Assembly (NCBI RefSeq): GCF_013416325.1
Contig: NZ_JACCGK010000008.1
Location: 124,001 to 188,000, forward strand
Reading direction: 5' to 3'
DNA length: 64,000 nt
Source of the DNA: Vreelandella sedimenti
GTDB taxonomy: Bacteria; Pseudomonadota; Gammaproteobacteria; Pseudomonadales; Halomonadaceae
The notes beneath the pieces are model-generated. The model was not told where the DNA came from, did no database searches, and worked only from the letters and a program-made list of their open reading frames with translations. The position numbers were made by a program, and so were the translations under genes. Shown here piece after piece: positions 46,622 through 56,025 of the stretch; position 1 is the stretch's first letter; every line of letters begins with the position of its first letter.

Positions 46622-47380
46622 TCAGCCTTCTGTCACTTTCACGGGCATCCCCAACCGGCCTATGCCCGGCAGCTTCAAAGCGGGTCGCATGACATCGATA
46701 CCAAAGCTCAATCCCAGAAGATTAATCTCAATACCTTCTTCCAGCGCCAACATAATACCCACTACCCCACCCAGTGAGAGCTGATAGCCGGTGCCGCTGG
46801 GTGCAGCCGCAAACACGCCATTGAAAATATAGTCCTTGCCAATAGCAGTTACTGGAAGCGCTACCTCAAAGCCTGGTACTTCGCGTATAACCCAGGCAAT
46901 AAAGCTATTGCTGTTCGGGCCAGGCCACACTCGATAAAGCTCAGCTTGGGGGTAGTCAGCAGCAGCGGCCTCAATCTGCGGTATCATTAGCGTAGCCGCA
47001 TCGCCGCGATAGTCAGCCAATAGCGTCGGAGGATTGCCAAACCAGGCTCGATCAGGCATATCGATTGAAGACACTACCGTAGGACGCCGCCAACTCAACA
47101 CTTGATGGAGTCTGTAGCTATTGGCGTTTTCCGCCTTAGTCGCAATCCAGATATGTTCTCCAAACGCCCCGCGCCAGTTATAAGCACGAGCAGAATAAAC
47201 CTGAACCACGGCTTCAGCGGTCTCCGCTGGGTCAGGCGCTATACCAGCTGAGGATCGATCTAGCGACGACCAATGGCCATCAGCCTCCACTTGATTACTC
47301 GCCAATATCCAAACAGGCCCTGTCAACAGCAGCGCCAAAAGCGCTATGAGACTGAGTAGCCAACGCAGTAGCATTTTCAT
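46622..47380 (-). CDS. DUF3750 protein
   Basis: The 252-aa protein begins with a hydrophobic signal/anchor (MLLRWLLSLIALLALLLTGP) and then matches DUF3750: VVQVYSARAYNWRGAFGEHIWIATK, YRVWPGPNSNSFIAWV and ALEEGIEINLLGLSFGID are typical. The His and the conserved polar residues suggest an enzyme, possibly a hydrolase acting at the inner-membrane periplasmic face, but no activity is established. It is a single gene. Confidence 0.8.
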   Translation of the reverse strand: MKMLLRWLLSLIALLALLLTGPVWILASNQVEADGHWSSLDRSSAGIAPDPAETAEAVVQVYSARAYNWRGAFGEHIWIATKAENANSYRLHQVLSWRRPTVVSSIDMPDRAWFGNPPTLLADYRGDAATLMIPQIEAAAADYPQAELYRVWPGPNSNSFIAWVIREVPGFEVALPVTAIGKDYIFNGVFAAAPSGTGYQLSLGGVVGIMLALEEGIEINLLGLSFGIDVMRPALKLPGIGRLGMPVKVTEG

Positions 47381-47530
47381 TGTTTTGTCCGTAAGTGAAA
47401 ATAAACCTGCTTAGTAGCGCGATAGCTCATTGAGTGCAAGCATAGATTTCAACGGGGCCATGTGCTCTATAGGGTATGACTAACAGTATAGTAAGCCACT
47501 TTTAATGCATCACTTGAAAAATTAATACCA

Positions 47531-47560
47531 AAAAAAACCCTCCAAGAATTATGGAGGGTT
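47531..47560 (-). terminator. Terminator at the end of the polysaccharide cluster
   Basis: AACCCTCCA and TGGAGGGTT form a 9-bp stem with a seven-base loop. On the minus strand it is followed by a T8 run. It closes the polysaccharide operon after the last glycosyltransferase gene. Confidence 0.85.
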
Positions 47561-47607
47561 TATAGTTTATAGACCTTAAGCAGAGTCAAAACATTTTAGT
47601 GTATTGA

Positions 47608-48555
47608 TCAGGACCTCTCCGGCTTTGCAATACCTATTAGCAAGGCTAATTTATAAGTAGTTGAATAAATTTTAAAATAATAGCATAACAAATATGCCAA
47701 AAACTTTCTAGAAAATGAGATGCCTTTTTTACCAAAAATCTTTAATTGTTTTCGTGGAGGAAAATAGCCTTTAAGAAGAATTAAAAAAAAGGTATTTTTA
47801 GAATTATTATTTTTATTACACACTTCTCCACCGATCACCCTTTTTCGTTTTTTTAGCATAGCTCTCATATCGGCACGAGCAGGATGGTTTACAATAACGT
47901 CTGGAGCATACTCAATGGATATACCTTTATCCTTTGCTCGCCAGCCCCACTCATTATCGCCTCCTGACATTAATGCATCGTTAAAAAGCCCAACCGTTTC
48001 AAAGTGTTTCGCTAATGTAATCATATTGGCAGTTGCTGCTCCTCCAGTCTGAGCATATTTTTCCTGATCAAAAGCAAACGCCTTTTCATAAACTTCGACT
48101 AGAGTGAGCTTATCAGACTTAAAAAAAAGCTCTATCCTGCCTGCTATTCGCTCTACACCTTTATCAAAACGTTTAACAGCAGCTTCCAACCAGTAAGGAT
48201 CAGGAATACAATCAGAATCAGTAAAAGCAATAATTTCACCTTTCGCCAATTTCAAAGCAGCATTTCTTGCAGCATATGATCCCGGCTTTCCTTCATTAAT
48301 GATACAGAAATTATGAGGCAAAAAGAAATCAACAGGTGGAGTATCGTCTGGTGCATTATTTACAATGATAACTTCAAAATCATCCTGAGGAAATGTTTGG
48401 TTTCTCAAAGCATTCACACACAGCTTCAACCGAGCCCAATCATAATAAGTAGGCACAATAACTGAAGCTCTTGGGCTGCTAAGCTTTGTAACCACGCCTG
48501 CATCCTCTCTCATACTTTTAAATTCAACAGCTTTTTCAAATTCATAAAAGGACAT
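47608..48555 (-). CDS. Glycosyltransferase family 2
   Basis: The 315-aa protein has a GT-A fold with SVIVPTYYDW near residue 30 and the metal/nucleotide-binding AFTDSDC. Further into the domain, ERIAGRIELFF and GGDNEWGWRAKD provide the catalytic region. The C-terminus has a basic hydrophobic tail, possibly membrane-associated. It is the last gene of the cluster; the ATG directly follows the stop of the acyltransferase gene. Donor and acceptor sugars cannot be told. Confidence 0.88.
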   Translation of the reverse strand: MSFYEFEKAVEFKSMREDAGVVTKLSSPRASVIVPTYYDWARLKLCVNALRNQTFPQDDFEVIIVNNAPDDTPPVDFFLPHNFCIINEGKPGSYAARNAALKLAKGEIIAFTDSDCIPDPYWLEAAVKRFDKGVERIAGRIELFFKSDKLTLVEVYEKAFAFDQEKYAQTGGAATANMITLAKHFETVGLFNDALMSGGDNEWGWRAKDKGISIEYAPDVIVNHPARADMRAMLKKRKRVIGGEVCNKNNNSKNTFFLILLKGYFPPRKQLKIFGKKGISFSRKFLAYLLCYYFKIYSTTYKLALLIGIAKPERS

Positions 48556-50604
48556 TTAATTGCTCTCCCCGTAATTATTGAAAACCTGAAAAAATGACGT
48601 TTGATGCTCAAGCGAAGCTTTCAGGCTTGGGGTGATATATTCCAGATAATTTCGTGTCAGGTGGTGCGTATCAGACCATATCAATCTTTCATCAAAATAT
48701 GCCGGACATAATCCCTCTACACAAATTAATTCGGTAAAATCTATGGAGATAAACAGAGGTATTTTACCTACATACGCATCTGCGGGGTTAACAGGTAGCA
48801 ACACCTCTTCAATGGCTCGAGCGCATTGGCTTGCCTCATGACGGTTCTTCCAAACGCAATAGCTTGGATCACTTTCAAACCACGGGTTATCTCTTATCCC
48901 CATTACGGGTATACCTAAGGCAGTTATTTCTTTCCATTTTTCCACATGTCCAGCAGGGACAAACTCAACAGGATTCCCTACTACCAATCTATTGTCTCGA
49001 GGACGGTTCGACCTCGTCGAATTTGTTATAACAAGATCAGGGGACAGGTCACTTAAATAATCAATAATACTTTCATTCCAAAGCTTACAAGTATCATTAT
49101 CTTCAACGATCTCATAACCAAGGGAACAAGAGTGCTTTATTAAACTCACCACTTTAAATCCATATTCTTTCCCTAGAATCGAGAAAAAGGGTTCCCACTG
49201 ACCTATATGTGACCCACCTACGAGCGCAACTATATTATCTGAAGAGGTATCTCCAAATTCACAAGATGAAATTTCAGACTCTGTAATGACCGTAGCACAA
49301 CCACTATCTCTGTCCATGGCCTCACCTAAGTCATTAGAAATGGCAGTAACATAACCATAGCTCAAATTGGAAGCATCATCTTGTATAGAAATGTTCTCGC
49401 CCTCGAATGCAGATTCTTTAAAATCAACTTTAACATCATGAAGATTTTCAATATAGTATTTAGCACCAAAACCAAGCGTAACCGAAGGAATGAAAAATGA
49501 AAAACCTGCTATATAGGAGACCCAAACCCTAGACTTAGGTATTTTCCTAAAAGGCTTTTCAACCAGCCACGTCGTAATAATAGCAAGCAAAACACCTAGT
49601 ACAACAATGGTCATACCTTTTACAATGCCTAAATTTGTTGTTTCATAATAGTGCTGAAAAAAAACCAATATAGGCCAATGCCAAAGGTAAATAGTAAAAG
49701 ACATGGCCCCCAACATGACAAGGTACCGATTTGTCAACAATCTATTCACCAATGTCCATTTTTCAGATTCGCTTCCTGAAACAATGATAAAAGCAGCTGA
49801 GAGAACAGGAAATAGTGCGACATAACCAGGAAAATCCCAGTCTCTAGGAAATGCTATACCAATACTCAAGAGAATAAAAATACCTAGAAAAGAGATGATT
49901 GAAGCTGTTTTTTTATTCAACTTAACATAAGGTATAAAAATAGCAATCAAGGCACCTGCCAGAAACTCCCACACTCTTCCTAAGGGATTAAAATAAGCAG
50001 TTTCAGGATTAACATGTGTAGAGATCAATGAGTAAACAAAAGAAATAAAAACAACCGTAGAGACTCCCAACATCAAAGGCAGCAATGATTTCATCTTGTT
50101 TGAAATATACAAGAGTGGCCCAATTAACAAAGGGAGAAAGGCATAGAACTGCACTTGAATTGATAGTGCCCAATACTGTTGAAACGGGCTAGCTGGATCT
50201 CCAACTTGTAAGTAATCAACCTCTCTTCTTATTAGCAATAAGTTCTCTAAATGACCTGCACTAAAAATAAATTCATGTATTGTAGCCACCCAGTAAACAG
50301 GCGGTACGAAAAAATAACTGAGAATAAAAGTCGTTAATAGTACAACATACGCGGCTGGAGCCACCCGTTTAATAATTCCTCCCCAAAAATGAAAAGGCTT
50401 TATATTACCTTCCTTTGCATACTGCCGAAGCAGCATGCCGGTCATTAAAAAACCAGATACAACGAAAAATACATCGACACCTCCAGATACCTTCTGAAAC
50501 CAGATATGGAAAACAAGTACCAGCATCGCGCCGATGGCACGAACTCCTTGAATATCCTTACGATACTTGTTATGAAGAGTATAAACATCAAACGTTTTGT
50601 TCAC
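48556..50604 (-). CDS. OafA-type acyltransferase with SGNH domain
   Basis: The 682-aa protein starts at GTG 50604 behind AAGGAGG; an upstream ATG (50643) is in frame but lacks a site. The N-terminal acyltransferase-3 domain (about residues 15-360) has 10-11 helices with DIQGVRAIGAMLVLVFHIW and the catalytic His there. The C-terminal SGNH-type domain (about 380-682) shows VGGSHIGQW (block I, Gly for the usual Asp) and the SDTHH pair (D645, H648). Such proteins O-acetylate surface polysaccharides. The Gly substitution in GDS is not unusual in this subgroup. Confidence 0.9.
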   Translation of the reverse strand: MNKTFDVYTLHNKYRKDIQGVRAIGAMLVLVFHIWFQKVSGGVDVFFVVSGFLMTGMLLRQYAKEGNIKPFHFWGGIIKRVAPAAYVVLLTTFILSYFFVPPVYWVATIHEFIFSAGHLENLLLIRREVDYLQVGDPASPFQQYWALSIQVQFYAFLPLLIGPLLYISNKMKSLLPLMLGVSTVVFISFVYSLISTHVNPETAYFNPLGRVWEFLAGALIAIFIPYVKLNKKTASIISFLGIFILLSIGIAFPRDWDFPGYVALFPVLSAAFIIVSGSESEKWTLVNRLLTNRYLVMLGAMSFTIYLWHWPILVFFQHYYETTNLGIVKGMTIVVLGVLLAIITTWLVEKPFRKIPKSRVWVSYIAGFSFFIPSVTLGFGAKYYIENLHDVKVDFKESAFEGENISIQDDASNLSYGYVTAISNDLGEAMDRDSGCATVITESEISSCEFGDTSSDNIVALVGGSHIGQWEPFFSILGKEYGFKVVSLIKHSCSLGYEIVEDNDTCKLWNESIIDYLSDLSPDLVITNSTRSNRPRDNRLVVGNPVEFVPAGHVEKWKEITALGIPVMGIRDNPWFESDPSYCVWKNRHEASQCARAIEEVLLPVNPADAYVGKIPLFISIDFTELICVEGLCPAYFDERLIWSDTHHLTRNYLEYITPSLKASLEHQTSFFQVFNNYGESN

Positions 50605-50774
50605 TTCTATCCTCCTTGATAAATAGCAAAAAACATACAACACATCTATCCACAGATGCTTTGAAGGTCTCCAGAAGAGAATTCAAAGTCTGCATAAAGG
50701 AGTTTTCGGCTAAAAACCGGTAATGCTCTTACTTCATCAATGTATATTTTCTAGAAAACCAACCTCGTGTTAAA

Positions 50775-51555
50775 TCAATCAGTTGCTAAGTAATCATCCA
50801 TTAGCATTTTTACAAAATCATCTATGCATTTCTTATTCGCTCGCTCACCGTCTTCGGCATTAACCGTTAACACTGGCACTCCTCTTTTTTTAAACTCCCC
50901 GATCACTTGCTTTCTTTTTTCTTGAGCTTTTCTACAGTATTCAGCAATTTCACCTTCATGTTTATTTTTATAATATGGCAACAGATTACCAGTATCTCTA
51001 TAGCGCTTAAGAATGCGCTCCGCTATAATTTCGGGCCGAGCGGTTATATGCACAATAACTCTTTTTTCCATCAACTTACTAAATAAAGCATTATCCTTTT
51101 CCCAATTATCATTAATTTCATATTTGAAGTGATGAAAAAGACCTTCATCTATTAGCAACACAGTGGGATTTTTTTTATTTTCTACATATTTATCCATTGC
51201 TCTTGGAGTAATGGCGTATCGGAAATATTTAAACCTGGATCTTTCATTATCCAAACTTATTAACTTGTAGTCTAGAATCCTTCTATAAGCACTGTCGATG
51301 CTCGTATTACATTGTAGTCTGGCAATCCACAATTTTGCACGAAACAAACCTTTAATTAATCTTTTTTCCTCCATATAATCTATCAGAGTACTCTTTCCCA
51401 CCCCAGGGCACCCTACAACTTCTATGAAAAGTGATTTATTCGCGCTATCTATCCGGTAATCAAAGACACCTTTAACAAAAAAATGTGTCCTATACTCAAA
51501 AGTGCGCAGTCGACCGAACCAGTTTTTTTGCAGTGAATGTTAATAATTGAGTCAT
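50775..51555 (-). CDS. P-loop nucleotide kinase-like protein, apparent one-base frameshift
   Basis: The frame that ends at 50775 runs upstream through a Walker A motif GCPGVGKST, but this frame has no ATG, GTG or TTG before that point. The ATG at 51555 (with AGGTGAG upstream) opens in another frame and stops after 19 codons. Removing one T from the T7 run (51523-51529) joins them into 259 residues with the P-loop near residue 50, LLIDEG and a basic LID-like RYRDTGNLL. The fold resembles deoxynucleoside/thymidylate kinases. Its substrate and role in polysaccharide synthesis are unknown. The GTG in the middle of the P-loop is not a sensible start. Confidence 0.6.
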
Positions 51556-51753
51556 GGCTACTCACCTAATAAGGAAGATATTACATAGATTTATTATTAT
51601 TCTTTAAAAAATGCTGGCGTCAGTCAGGGTAGTTAGTGATAGCGATCCATAAGTGCCCGCGAATCCTCTGAGAATTGCATCAATATTTAGATAATCTATT
51701 TCACTTTATCGTTTTAGTTTATAAAAGTCTCTAGAATAAAAGTAGATAGCTTT

Positions 51754-52680
51754 TTAACCACTTAGCACACGATCCCGTAATTTACAGTAATATGGCTGGG
51801 GTATTGTCAACGTCGCCAAGGTCATCCACTGACGGGGCCGAATACTAAATAATATTAATGAGCATATATCTTTCTTAACCGACCTACCAACTATCTTTTT
51901 TTCGACTGCCCATGACAATATTTTACGATTAATGGAGGCGTTCAAATAATGTTTTTCAAGCCACGTTAAGCCTATTTCGCATTCACTCTTTAAATCCAAG
52001 CAAGGATGAATTTGAATCATATTATTTTTGTCGCTTACCACGCCACTATTATGAAGCAACCACATACTCGTAACGGTAGGATCGTAGTGAAGCATTTTAA
52101 GGCTGCATATCACTTTTAACCAAAAATAAACATCCCCAGCACGTCGATAACGACCAACAGGAAAACCACCAAGAGCCATGAATGTATTTCTATGTATGCA
52201 AGCGCCGTTCATGTGAATGAAATCAGAACGTGAGAACGCTGCTAAAGCTTCCTGTCGACTCATCACTCCATTTTTCAAAGGTTCACTTCTCGGAATAACG
52301 ATATTCCCTTCCATCTTCCGAAAAGCATTTACAAAAAGATTAATAGATGGATTTTCGGAAATAGCTTTAGCAAATCTTGAAAGATGGTCATACACAAGCA
52401 GGTCGTCTGCATCAAAAAAAACCAACCAATCAGATGTTGCCTGCTGTGCTCCATAATTGCGCGCTGCGTAGCCACCTGGGCCAGGCTTATCTCGCTGGAA
52501 TAGCCGCAGCTTACCCTTGCGTTCCTCTTGCAATAAAATCTGGAGAGAGCCATCTGTTGAGGCATCATCAACGACAATGATTTCAAAATTCTTAAAGGTC
52601 TGATTATAAAGACACGAGAGGGAGTCCAACAAAGTTGAAGCCTTGTTATGAACAGGTACTATAACAGAAAACTTATACAT
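51754..52680 (-). CDS. Glycosyltransferase family 2
   Basis: The 308-aa GT-A protein begins FSVIVPVHNKA and has EIIVVDDASTDGS and DWLVFFDADDLL (the DxD-type motif). GAGGTGAG precedes the ATG. Like its neighbours it is AT-rich. It should transfer one sugar to the repeat unit. The 198-bp gap upstream to the kinase-like gene is AT-rich and empty. Confidence 0.88.
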   Translation of the reverse strand: MYKFSVIVPVHNKASTLLDSLSCLYNQTFKNFEIIVVDDASTDGSLQILLQEERKGKLRLFQRDKPGPGGYAARNYGAQQATSDWLVFFDADDLLVYDHLSRFAKAISENPSINLFVNAFRKMEGNIVIPRSEPLKNGVMSRQEALAAFSRSDFIHMNGACIHRNTFMALGGFPVGRYRRAGDVYFWLKVICSLKMLHYDPTVTSMWLLHNSGVVSDKNNMIQIHPCLDLKSECEIGLTWLEKHYLNASINRKILSWAVEKKIVGRSVKKDICSLILFSIRPRQWMTLATLTIPQPYYCKLRDRVLSG

Positions 52681-52721
52681 AAACTCACCTCGATTTAAGC
52701 TATTAGCATACTTTAGACAAA

Positions 52722-53681
52722 CTATAAACTTTCACATTTATAAATTCTCAATGGAAGACATTGACTTTTAACCGGTGAATCAATGTATTCAATTTCAGGT
52801 GAAAACAAAAATCCCTCAACCAAACCAGTTGTTACAATACAAGCTTTTTTTAACTGCCTTCTTCGCAATAATTTTAATATCATATATAAATCTAAACACA
52901 TAATTTTTACCACAACACGAGCTGGACGATATTTTTTTGTGACAAATATTCTATTTCTTATTAAATATTTGTAATACTTAAGACGCACCTCACTATGTTC
53001 AGAAATAATATTTAGCACCCCTTTCTCCTGCCGTAAATGCATTACTTTGCTGGCACCCACAACAAATCCGGGAACATCTTCCGTTATCCTTAATGTATAT
53101 TCAGTATCTTCGCCCCATATAAACATATCGGAAATAGGCAAACCATATCTGTCAATGGTACCGCGAGGAACAAGAATAGATACAAAAGTTGCTCGGTCAA
53201 CGGAGACAACACCATATTGAGCAAATTTTGGCCAATCTTTATATCCAATATGATTCATTTTTTTGTTGATAGAAGGTGAATTAGTTACGTAACCGTTTTC
53301 TGTAAAAGCAGTAGAGATCAGGTAGGCTCTGTCAATACCATTTTCATCCAGGGTACTATCTGCTTCAATCAATCTTTGCAAGGCATACGGTTCCGGAATG
53401 ACATCATCGTCCATCATCCAGATATAATCAGCTCCTTCCTGATATGCGAGGCGAAACCCAGCATTGAACCCACCTGCAGCACCTACATTCTTCGACAGCA
53501 AATACACTTTTAGATTCGGATAGTCCATTTCACTTAGCATTTTTTGTGTATTATCATTGCTAGCATTATCGACCACAATCACCTGGTCACAAATGCATGT
53601 TTGTGAATAAATCGAAGCTAAACATAGCTGCAGCAAATCCTGCCGATTGTAGGTGAGTATCACCGCGATCACCTTGCTCAT
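52722..53681 (-). CDS. Glycosyltransferase family 2 (GlfT2/rhamnosyltransferase-like)
   Basis: The 319-aa protein starts at ATG 53681 (MSKVIAVILTYN) behind GGGGA; an in-frame ATG at 53717 is less likely. It has VIVVDNASNDNTQ, NVGAAGGFNAG and the MMDDDVIPEP DxD motif, with FIWGEDTEY near residue 195. This pattern occurs in galactofuranosyl- and rhamnosyltransferases. The acceptor is unknown. Confidence 0.88.
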   Translation of the reverse strand: MSKVIAVILTYNRQDLLQLCLASIYSQTCICDQVIVVDNASNDNTQKMLSEMDYPNLKVYLLSKNVGAAGGFNAGFRLAYQEGADYIWMMDDDVIPEPYALQRLIEADSTLDENGIDRAYLISTAFTENGYVTNSPSINKKMNHIGYKDWPKFAQYGVVSVDRATFVSILVPRGTIDRYGLPISDMFIWGEDTEYTLRITEDVPGFVVGASKVMHLRQEKGVLNIISEHSEVRLKYYKYLIRNRIFVTKKYRPARVVVKIMCLDLYMILKLLRRRQLKKACIVTTGLVEGFLFSPEIEYIDSPVKSQCLPLRIYKCESL

Positions 53682-53943
53682 AGTGTCCCCTGCAAAATCA
53701 TGCCCTTGAAAACTCAATGTGGCGTTTAATTATTAGCTAACATATTCATGCGCTTAATATGGCAGCACCTGACCTTAGTTGACACTTTAATATCATTAGC
53801 GTTGTTGCTTACAATAACGAGAAAGCCGGCAATTCCGTGCATTCGCAAAAGAAAAAGAATAATATACATATTCTCTATCACTGCGTTACGCCATTCCAGG
53901 GGCACACCCTAAAGCATATCAAAGATATAAAGCATTATAATAT

Positions 53944-54753
53944 TTAAAGACCCACTCTTTTCAAGCGGCGCCGGATGCTTCTTGGAATGTTATTATAAAA
54001 AAACTTAACAAAAGCAATTGGAAAATAGTAAAAAGGGGCTTTAAGCTGCTGTAATTTTTTTAGACTAATTTTCAATGAGTTCAATGTATAACCTAATCGA
54101 TTCCCGACTTCAAAACTCTGTCCTTCATGAAGTCGTTTAATTGTTAGCGGTAAATCCACTTGGTAAAATATATAACCTTTTCTCAATGCGCGTACCCACA
54201 GGTCAATATCAACTTGTCTAAATAATGTTTCATCGTATCCTCCAACCTCTTCAAAAAATCGTCGAGAGAACAATATAGAGCTATGATTAATTGGATTGTT
54301 AATATAAAAACTGTCGCACCCCATTGGTGTGACTGAGAATCCTCTACTGACAACCGACTGCCCCTCCCCTTCTCCATAAACGATCTGGCTAGCTGTTACG
54401 ACAAGTTCCACCTCTGGAAAAAGATTTAGAGTAGCGACCTGTTGCGCCAGTTTCTCAGGTAGCCATTGGTCATCTGCATCGATATTGGCCAGCCATGGAT
54501 AACGAGTATGGTTAACAGCAAGGTTAAGCGCTCGCGAACGCCCAACACCTTGCGTATCCACTAACTGAACCTGAATGGGTGCCGTGTGACGCAACCTCTT
54601 GAGCACTTCCCAGGTATCATCGTCTGACCCGTCGTTGACCACAACAACTTCTTTAGGCAGATAGGTCTGAGAAAAAACGGAAGAAAGACTCGATTCCAGG
54701 TATTTGGATCCATTTTTCACAGTCATAATGACAGAGATATCAATCTGATTCAT
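53944..54753 (-). CDS. Glycosyltransferase family 2
   Basis: The 269-aa protein has DISVIMTVKNGSKYL, EVVVVNDGSDDDT and ANIDADDQWLPE (the DxD). The C-terminus is basic and hydrophobic (APFYYFPIAFVKFFYNN), suggesting peripheral membrane contact. GGAGGTGG precedes the ATG. It is preceded by the PRT-HAD gene (gap 151 bp). Confidence 0.88.
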   Translation of the reverse strand: MNQIDISVIMTVKNGSKYLESSLSSVFSQTYLPKEVVVVNDGSDDDTWEVLKRLRHTAPIQVQLVDTQGVGRSRALNLAVNHTRYPWLANIDADDQWLPEKLAQQVATLNLFPEVELVVTASQIVYGEGEGQSVVSRGFSVTPMGCDSFYINNPINHSSILFSRRFFEEVGGYDETLFRQVDIDLWVRALRKGYIFYQVDLPLTIKRLHEGQSFEVGNRLGYTLNSLKISLKKLQQLKAPFYYFPIAFVKFFYNNIPRSIRRRLKRVGL

Positions 54754-54904
54754 TAGGCCACCTCCATGGCATCAGACAAGCTGACGATGAGAACCTGTTT
54801 ACTATCAGTAAAATTAGCATCCACAGACAATGCAAAATCAATCGCATATTGGTGGCTGCAGGCCTAGCAACTTATTTAGCAAGAAAGTAATCTATATCTA
54901 TTCT

Positions 54905-55810
54905 CTACCAGCGTAATTTCATATTGGCTACTTTCCATATCAATAATTTTATTTTATTCTTGGCAAAACGAGCCCCAAGTTGATCTTCAGGATTATATAT
55001 GCAGCTATCACTAAAACAGAAAACAGGCTTTCCAGCTTCTCGACAAATTATTTTTGCTTGATCAGAATTAAACTCGACAAACAACTCTGCCGTTGACGCA
55101 ACATAAGTCTCAGTCTTGAATTTAACCAGTGAATCCATAGTCATAACATTATTATTTTTTTTATCCATAATAAGATTGTGATACGAAACCCCGTTAGCCA
55201 TCAGTAAGGCTTCTACCTCATGTCGGCTTGACTCATTCTGAGACGTGACGATCGTATCAATATCTCTTGAAGGGAGGTAACGAAAACGTGTAGTACTTGT
55301 ATCATCACCAAATTCTTTTTCTGACATCATCATCCCCTCAAGACAAATACAAGACCTACTCATTATATTATGATGGAATATGTTCCATTCGAAAGCTCTT
55401 GGATGAGGAAGAAACTCAAGAATAATATCTATATCACTTCTGATTGGTTTTCCTGAGTAAATAGCCAGTGTCGATGCACGTGCTGCTAGCCAATCAGGGA
55501 GTGCGTCAATTTCGTTTCTTATTGAATCTCCGGTCATTATACTGTCGTCTACAATAAGAACTTTTTGTGCTTCCCAGGGAGAGCTCAAATCTTTTCTTAC
55601 GCATCGCGTAAGTCCTTTTCTCAATGGATAATTGTTAACCCAGGATGAGATATCCGTACAATTGATATTGAGTGCCAGTGCAATCATATAGGCGGGTACC
55701 ATACCACTCCTTGGTACCCCGACGACTAAGTCCCAGTCACCAGAAAATTTTTCGAAATTCTTTGTAATATCCCTGCCGAGATCACCATATGACTTGAACT
55801 GAATCTGCAT
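54905..55810 (-). CDS. Phosphoribosyltransferase fused to a degenerate HAD-like domain
   Basis: The 301-aa protein has an N-terminal type I phosphoribosyltransferase domain with VGVPRSGMVPA and the PRPP loop VLIVDDSIMTGDS (about residues 85-97). The C-terminal half (about 145-300) follows the HAD pattern. Where motif I should read DIDG it has CLEGMM (about 156-161), so the nucleophilic Asp is missing. VTSQNESSRHEVEALL matches HAD motif II and GKPVFCFSDS the end. AGGAG precedes the start. Such fusions occur in polysaccharide clusters, but the reaction is unknown. Confidence 0.8.
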   Translation of the reverse strand: MQIQFKSYGDLGRDITKNFEKFSGDWDLVVGVPRSGMVPAYMIALALNINCTDISSWVNNYPLRKGLTRCVRKDLSSPWEAQKVLIVDDSIMTGDSIRNEIDALPDWLAARASTLAIYSGKPIRSDIDIILEFLPHPRAFEWNIFHHNIMSRSCICLEGMMMSEKEFGDDTSTTRFRYLPSRDIDTIVTSQNESSRHEVEALLMANGVSYHNLIMDKKNNNVMTMDSLVKFKTETYVASTAELFVEFNSDQAKIICREAGKPVFCFSDSCIYNPEDQLGARFAKNKIKLLIWKVANMKLRW

Positions 55811-56025
55811 TAAGTTTTCTCCTATAACTCGCTCAATATTTTCAGCAACAGCTATCTACCACCCATTTAGCTGATACAGATAGATACATGGTGACCACCA
55901 ATCGTAATACCTATTACATCAGAGGACAGCAGCGCTTAAATTAGACAAAATCAGGCAATTAGCATTGAGACTGTTAATGATTTTGAGGATATAATGCAAA
56001 TAATAAGTAGCATCACGCTACAATT

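Noticed and set aside
51387..51401. GTG inside the Walker A motif as the start of the kinase-like gene
   Set aside because: It would cut the P-loop in half; the homology runs upstream in the same frame.
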